The position numbers and the translations under genes were made by a program. Below are positions 62,658-64,000 of a stretch of DNA of 64,000 nucleotides, piece after piece. Each line of letters opens with the position of its first letter. Within the stretch, counting starts at the first letter, position 1. The DNA comes from Maribacter sp. Lineage in GTDB: Bacteria > Bacteroidota > Bacteroidia > Flavobacteriales > Flavobacteriaceae. The notes under the pieces were generated by a model. That model saw nothing but the letters and a program-made list of their open reading frames with translations, did no database searches and was not told the DNA's origin. The stretch lies in the NCBI GenBank assembly GCA_020629285.1, contig JAHDDP010000007.1, positions 62,001 through 126,000 of the forward strand. The letters are read 5' to 3'.

Positions 62658-62689
62658 TAATAATAGATAATTACTAGCTGTTATTTGAA

Positions 62690-63319
62690 ATGGATTTATT
62701 TAATCAAACCAATTTGTTTTCAACGGAAGAAGTTCGTAAAACTACTTTTGATTTACCAGGAGCGGATATTACGTTGTTCGAAAATTTCTTCAGCATTGAA
62801 GAGAGTAACAAGCTGTATAAAAGTCTACTTCATAATACGCCTTGGCAGCAAGAACAAATTAGCATTCACGGTAAATTGGTAGATTATCCTAGATTGACAG
62901 CTTGGTATGGAGATGTTGACAAAGACATTAAACACACGAATACAAAAAGTAAAATGCATTTGTGGAATAACGATTTACTTTTCATTAAAGAACGTATAGA
63001 AAAGGAAGTACCTATTAAATTTACACGCTGTTTGCTCAATTATTATCGCGACGGAAAAGATAGCGTAGACTGGCATCAAGATTATAAAGGAGAACAACGA
63101 AAAAATACGGTCATTGCTTCTGTCACCTTTGGTGCAACCAGACCCTTTCAATTAAAACATGTATCAAGAACAGATTTAAAACGATTGGATATTCCATTGG
63201 CAAATGGTAGCCTTCTATTGATGCAAGGCGCTACCCAGGAAAATTGGAAGCATAAAATACCGAAGACCGCAAAACAGATTTCCCCAAGAATTAACCTAAC
63301 CTTTAGATGGATCGGTTAA
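62690..63319 (+). CDS. AlkB-family Fe(II)/2-oxoglutarate dioxygenase
   Basis: This 209-residue enzyme has the iron site H129-x-D131 in DWHQDYKG, a distal histidine in ENWKHKIPK, and the 2-oxoglutarate-binding arginines in SPRINLTFRW. It repairs methylated bases such as 1-methyladenine and 3-methylcytosine by oxidative demethylation. The size and the YPRLTAWYGD region resemble the ALKBH2/3-like branch. It has its own promoter box and is followed 61 bp later by the ABM-domain gene. A DNA-repair role is by family. Confidence 0.92.
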   Translation: MDLFNQTNLFSTEEVRKTTFDLPGADITLFENFFSIEESNKLYKSLLHNTPWQQEQISIHGKLVDYPRLTAWYGDVDKDIKHTNTKSKMHLWNNDLLFIKERIEKEVPIKFTRCLLNYYRDGKDSVDWHQDYKGEQRKNTVIASVTFGATRPFQLKHVSRTDLKRLDIPLANGSLLLMQGATQENWKHKIPKTAKQISPRINLTFRWIG

Positions 63320-63380
63320 TTTATCCGCTATCAATCTTTAATTTTATAGTTCTAACTTTTGAACCAATTTAAAGCATCTT

Positions 63381-63680
63381 ATGAAAAAATCTTATTTAAC
63401 ACTAGTGGTACATATTTTAGTAAAAGAAGAATTTAGAGAAGAAATAAAAGCTGAATTGCTAAAACTTGTTAGTCCCACTAGAGGAGAAGAAGGTTGTATT
63501 GCTTACGACTTACATCAAGATAACGATAACCCCAATCTGTTCTTATTTCACGAAAAATGGGTGAATCAAGATTATTTGACCAAACATTCGCAAAGTGACC
63601 ACATTGCGGCCTATAGACTTGCTTCTAAAGATAAGCTTGAGAACGTTTCTGCTTATAAAATGACAGAGCTTACCAATTAG
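63381..63680 (+). CDS. ABM-domain quinol monooxygenase
   Basis: This 99-residue single-domain protein of the antibiotic biosynthesis monooxygenase family is a dimeric ferredoxin-like fold. It carries EEGCIAYDLHQDNDNPNLF and FHEKWVNQDYLTKHSQSDH, the usual active-site strand and histidine-containing helix. Members such as YgiN oxidise quinols or degrade small compounds, sometimes without a cofactor. It stands in front of a nitroreductase-like gene and may share an oxidative theme with it. Confidence 0.88.
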   Translation: MKKSYLTLVVHILVKEEFREEIKAELLKLVSPTRGEEGCIAYDLHQDNDNPNLFLFHEKWVNQDYLTKHSQSDHIAAYRLASKDKLENVSAYKMTELTN

Positions 63681-63818
63681 AATTGTAATTATAAAGGCTT
63701 AACATTAAATTAATGTATTAAAAACCGGTAATTTTACCTGTAATAAGCTCGTTTTGGCAATATTTTAAGATTTCGCCACTTAAAAACCTCTATTTATACC
63801 TTATTCTCCTTTTTTTGT

Positions 63819-63832
63819 ACTCTATTTAGAGT
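63819..63832. promoter_or_regulatory. Palindrome upstream of the nitroreductase-like gene
   Basis: ACTCTA-TT-TAGAGT is a perfect 6-bp inverted repeat with 2-bp centre, 12 bp before the TATCTTTG box. Its place overlapping the -33 region would suit a repressor or redox regulator such as HxlR or MarR families. Confidence 0.4.
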
Positions 63833-63844
63833 GTTTTGTGTATA

Positions 63845-63852
63845 TATCTTTG
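63845..63852 (+). promoter_or_regulatory. Candidate -7 element TATCTTTG for the nitroreductase-like gene
   Basis: Perfect TAnnTTTG match, 38 bp before the start at 63891. Confidence 0.55.
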
Positions 63853-63890
63853 TCTTCATTAAATCTATCAATTACAAAAAAGACATAATA

Positions 63891-64000
63891 ATGAATACTC
63901 CAAACATAGCACAAGAAGATATATTAAACGCATTTAACTACAGACATGCTACCAAAGAATTTGATGCGTCAAAAACATTAACCGATGAGCAAATCAACTT
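63891..64000 (+). CDS. Nitroreductase-like NAD(P)H oxidoreductase, N-terminal fragment
   Basis: The gene starts at the ATG at 63891 and runs off the right edge, leaving about 36 residues. These read ILNAFNYRHATKEFD followed by KTLTDEQIN. The sequence FNYRHATKEFD is the hallmark N-terminal strand and helix of flavin-dependent nitroreductases (NfsB-like). The rest, including FMN-binding residues, lies outside the window. The promoter box and palindrome upstream suggest inducible expression. Confidence 0.8.
   Translation, partial: MNTPNIAQEDILNAFNYRHATKEFDASKTLTDEQIN

Noticed and set aside
1-64000. tRNA, rRNA, integrase, transposase or prophage genes
   Set aside because: None was seen. No cloverleaf-like or rRNA-like stretch, recombinase motif or phage structural gene is apparent, so there is no support for a mobile island in this window.

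Overview
This is an AT-rich chromosomal window from a member of the Bacteroidota, most likely a marine Flavobacteriaceae bacterium of the Maribacter/Zobellia kind. That placement rests on gene content: many LxxC lipoproteins, a TonB-dependent receptor with a carboxypeptidase-like N-domain, DUF4494, DUF6090, DUF2490, YHYH and KTSC proteins, a LytTR two-component pair, and TAnnTTTG promoter -7 elements. Genus-level placement is inference. I saw no rRNA, tRNA, CRISPR array, insertion sequence or prophage. Genes are densely packed on both strands and separated by clear hairpin terminators.

Layout. 1-6.5 kb: cell-envelope genes (cytochrome-motif/FG-GAP lipoprotein, 3D-domain lipoprotein, peptidoglycan amidase, M14 peptidase; then OmpA-like and VWA lipoproteins on the other strand). 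6.7-9.4 kb: XdhC, a MobA-like nucleotidyltransferase and an amidohydrolase in one operon. 9.4-12.4 kb: ECF sigma factor plus membrane partner, a GntR regulator and an orphan lipoprotein. 12.4-13.86 kb: a gene-free stretch with about five ~175-bp tandem repeats. 13.86-17.5 kb: cold-shock-domain protein, EamA exporter, pseudouridine synthase and a RadD-like helicase. 17.6-22.2 kb (minus strand): cupredoxin-like protein, AhpD-like protein, AraC regulator and TonB receptor. 22.3-28.3 kb: metabolic singletons (old yellow enzyme, NmrA-like SDR, sorbosone/PQQ-type dehydrogenase, class IV aminotransferase, nucleoside-hydrolase-like protein, small cold-shock protein).

28.3-38.2 kb is the most system-like locus. 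A divergent XRE/S24-like regulator faces a YbjN/Tir-chaperone-like protein, PspA, an NfeD-like OB-fold membrane protein, a YqiK-type flotillin and a 1629-residue DUF3686-type AAA ATPase. This looks like a membrane-stress or membrane-remodelling module. It is followed by a J-domain/KTSC fusion, a DEAD-family helicase with DEFD, and a zinc-ribbon SDR whose usual catalytic tyrosine position is threonine.

41.8-49.9 kb: a three-gene MORN/DUF2490 envelope operon, a 999-residue Asp-box propeller protein, a GreA/B-like factor and DUF4494. 50-57.2 kb: a LytTR response regulator and its histidine kinase (with a Gly/Pro-rich external loop), divergent from an EF-hand protein, DUF6090, two YHYH lipoproteins, a DUF6702-like protein, a MORN-like lipoprotein and a SCO-family protein. 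This is plausibly an extracytoplasmic metal-handling or sensing cluster. 57.3-62.5 kb (minus strand): DJ-1/PfpI, an MDR reductase, an aldehyde dehydrogenase, an SDR and an AraC regulator, resembling an aldehyde/electrophile detoxification set. The window ends with an AlkB-type dioxygenase, an ABM monooxygenase and the start of a nitroreductase-like gene.
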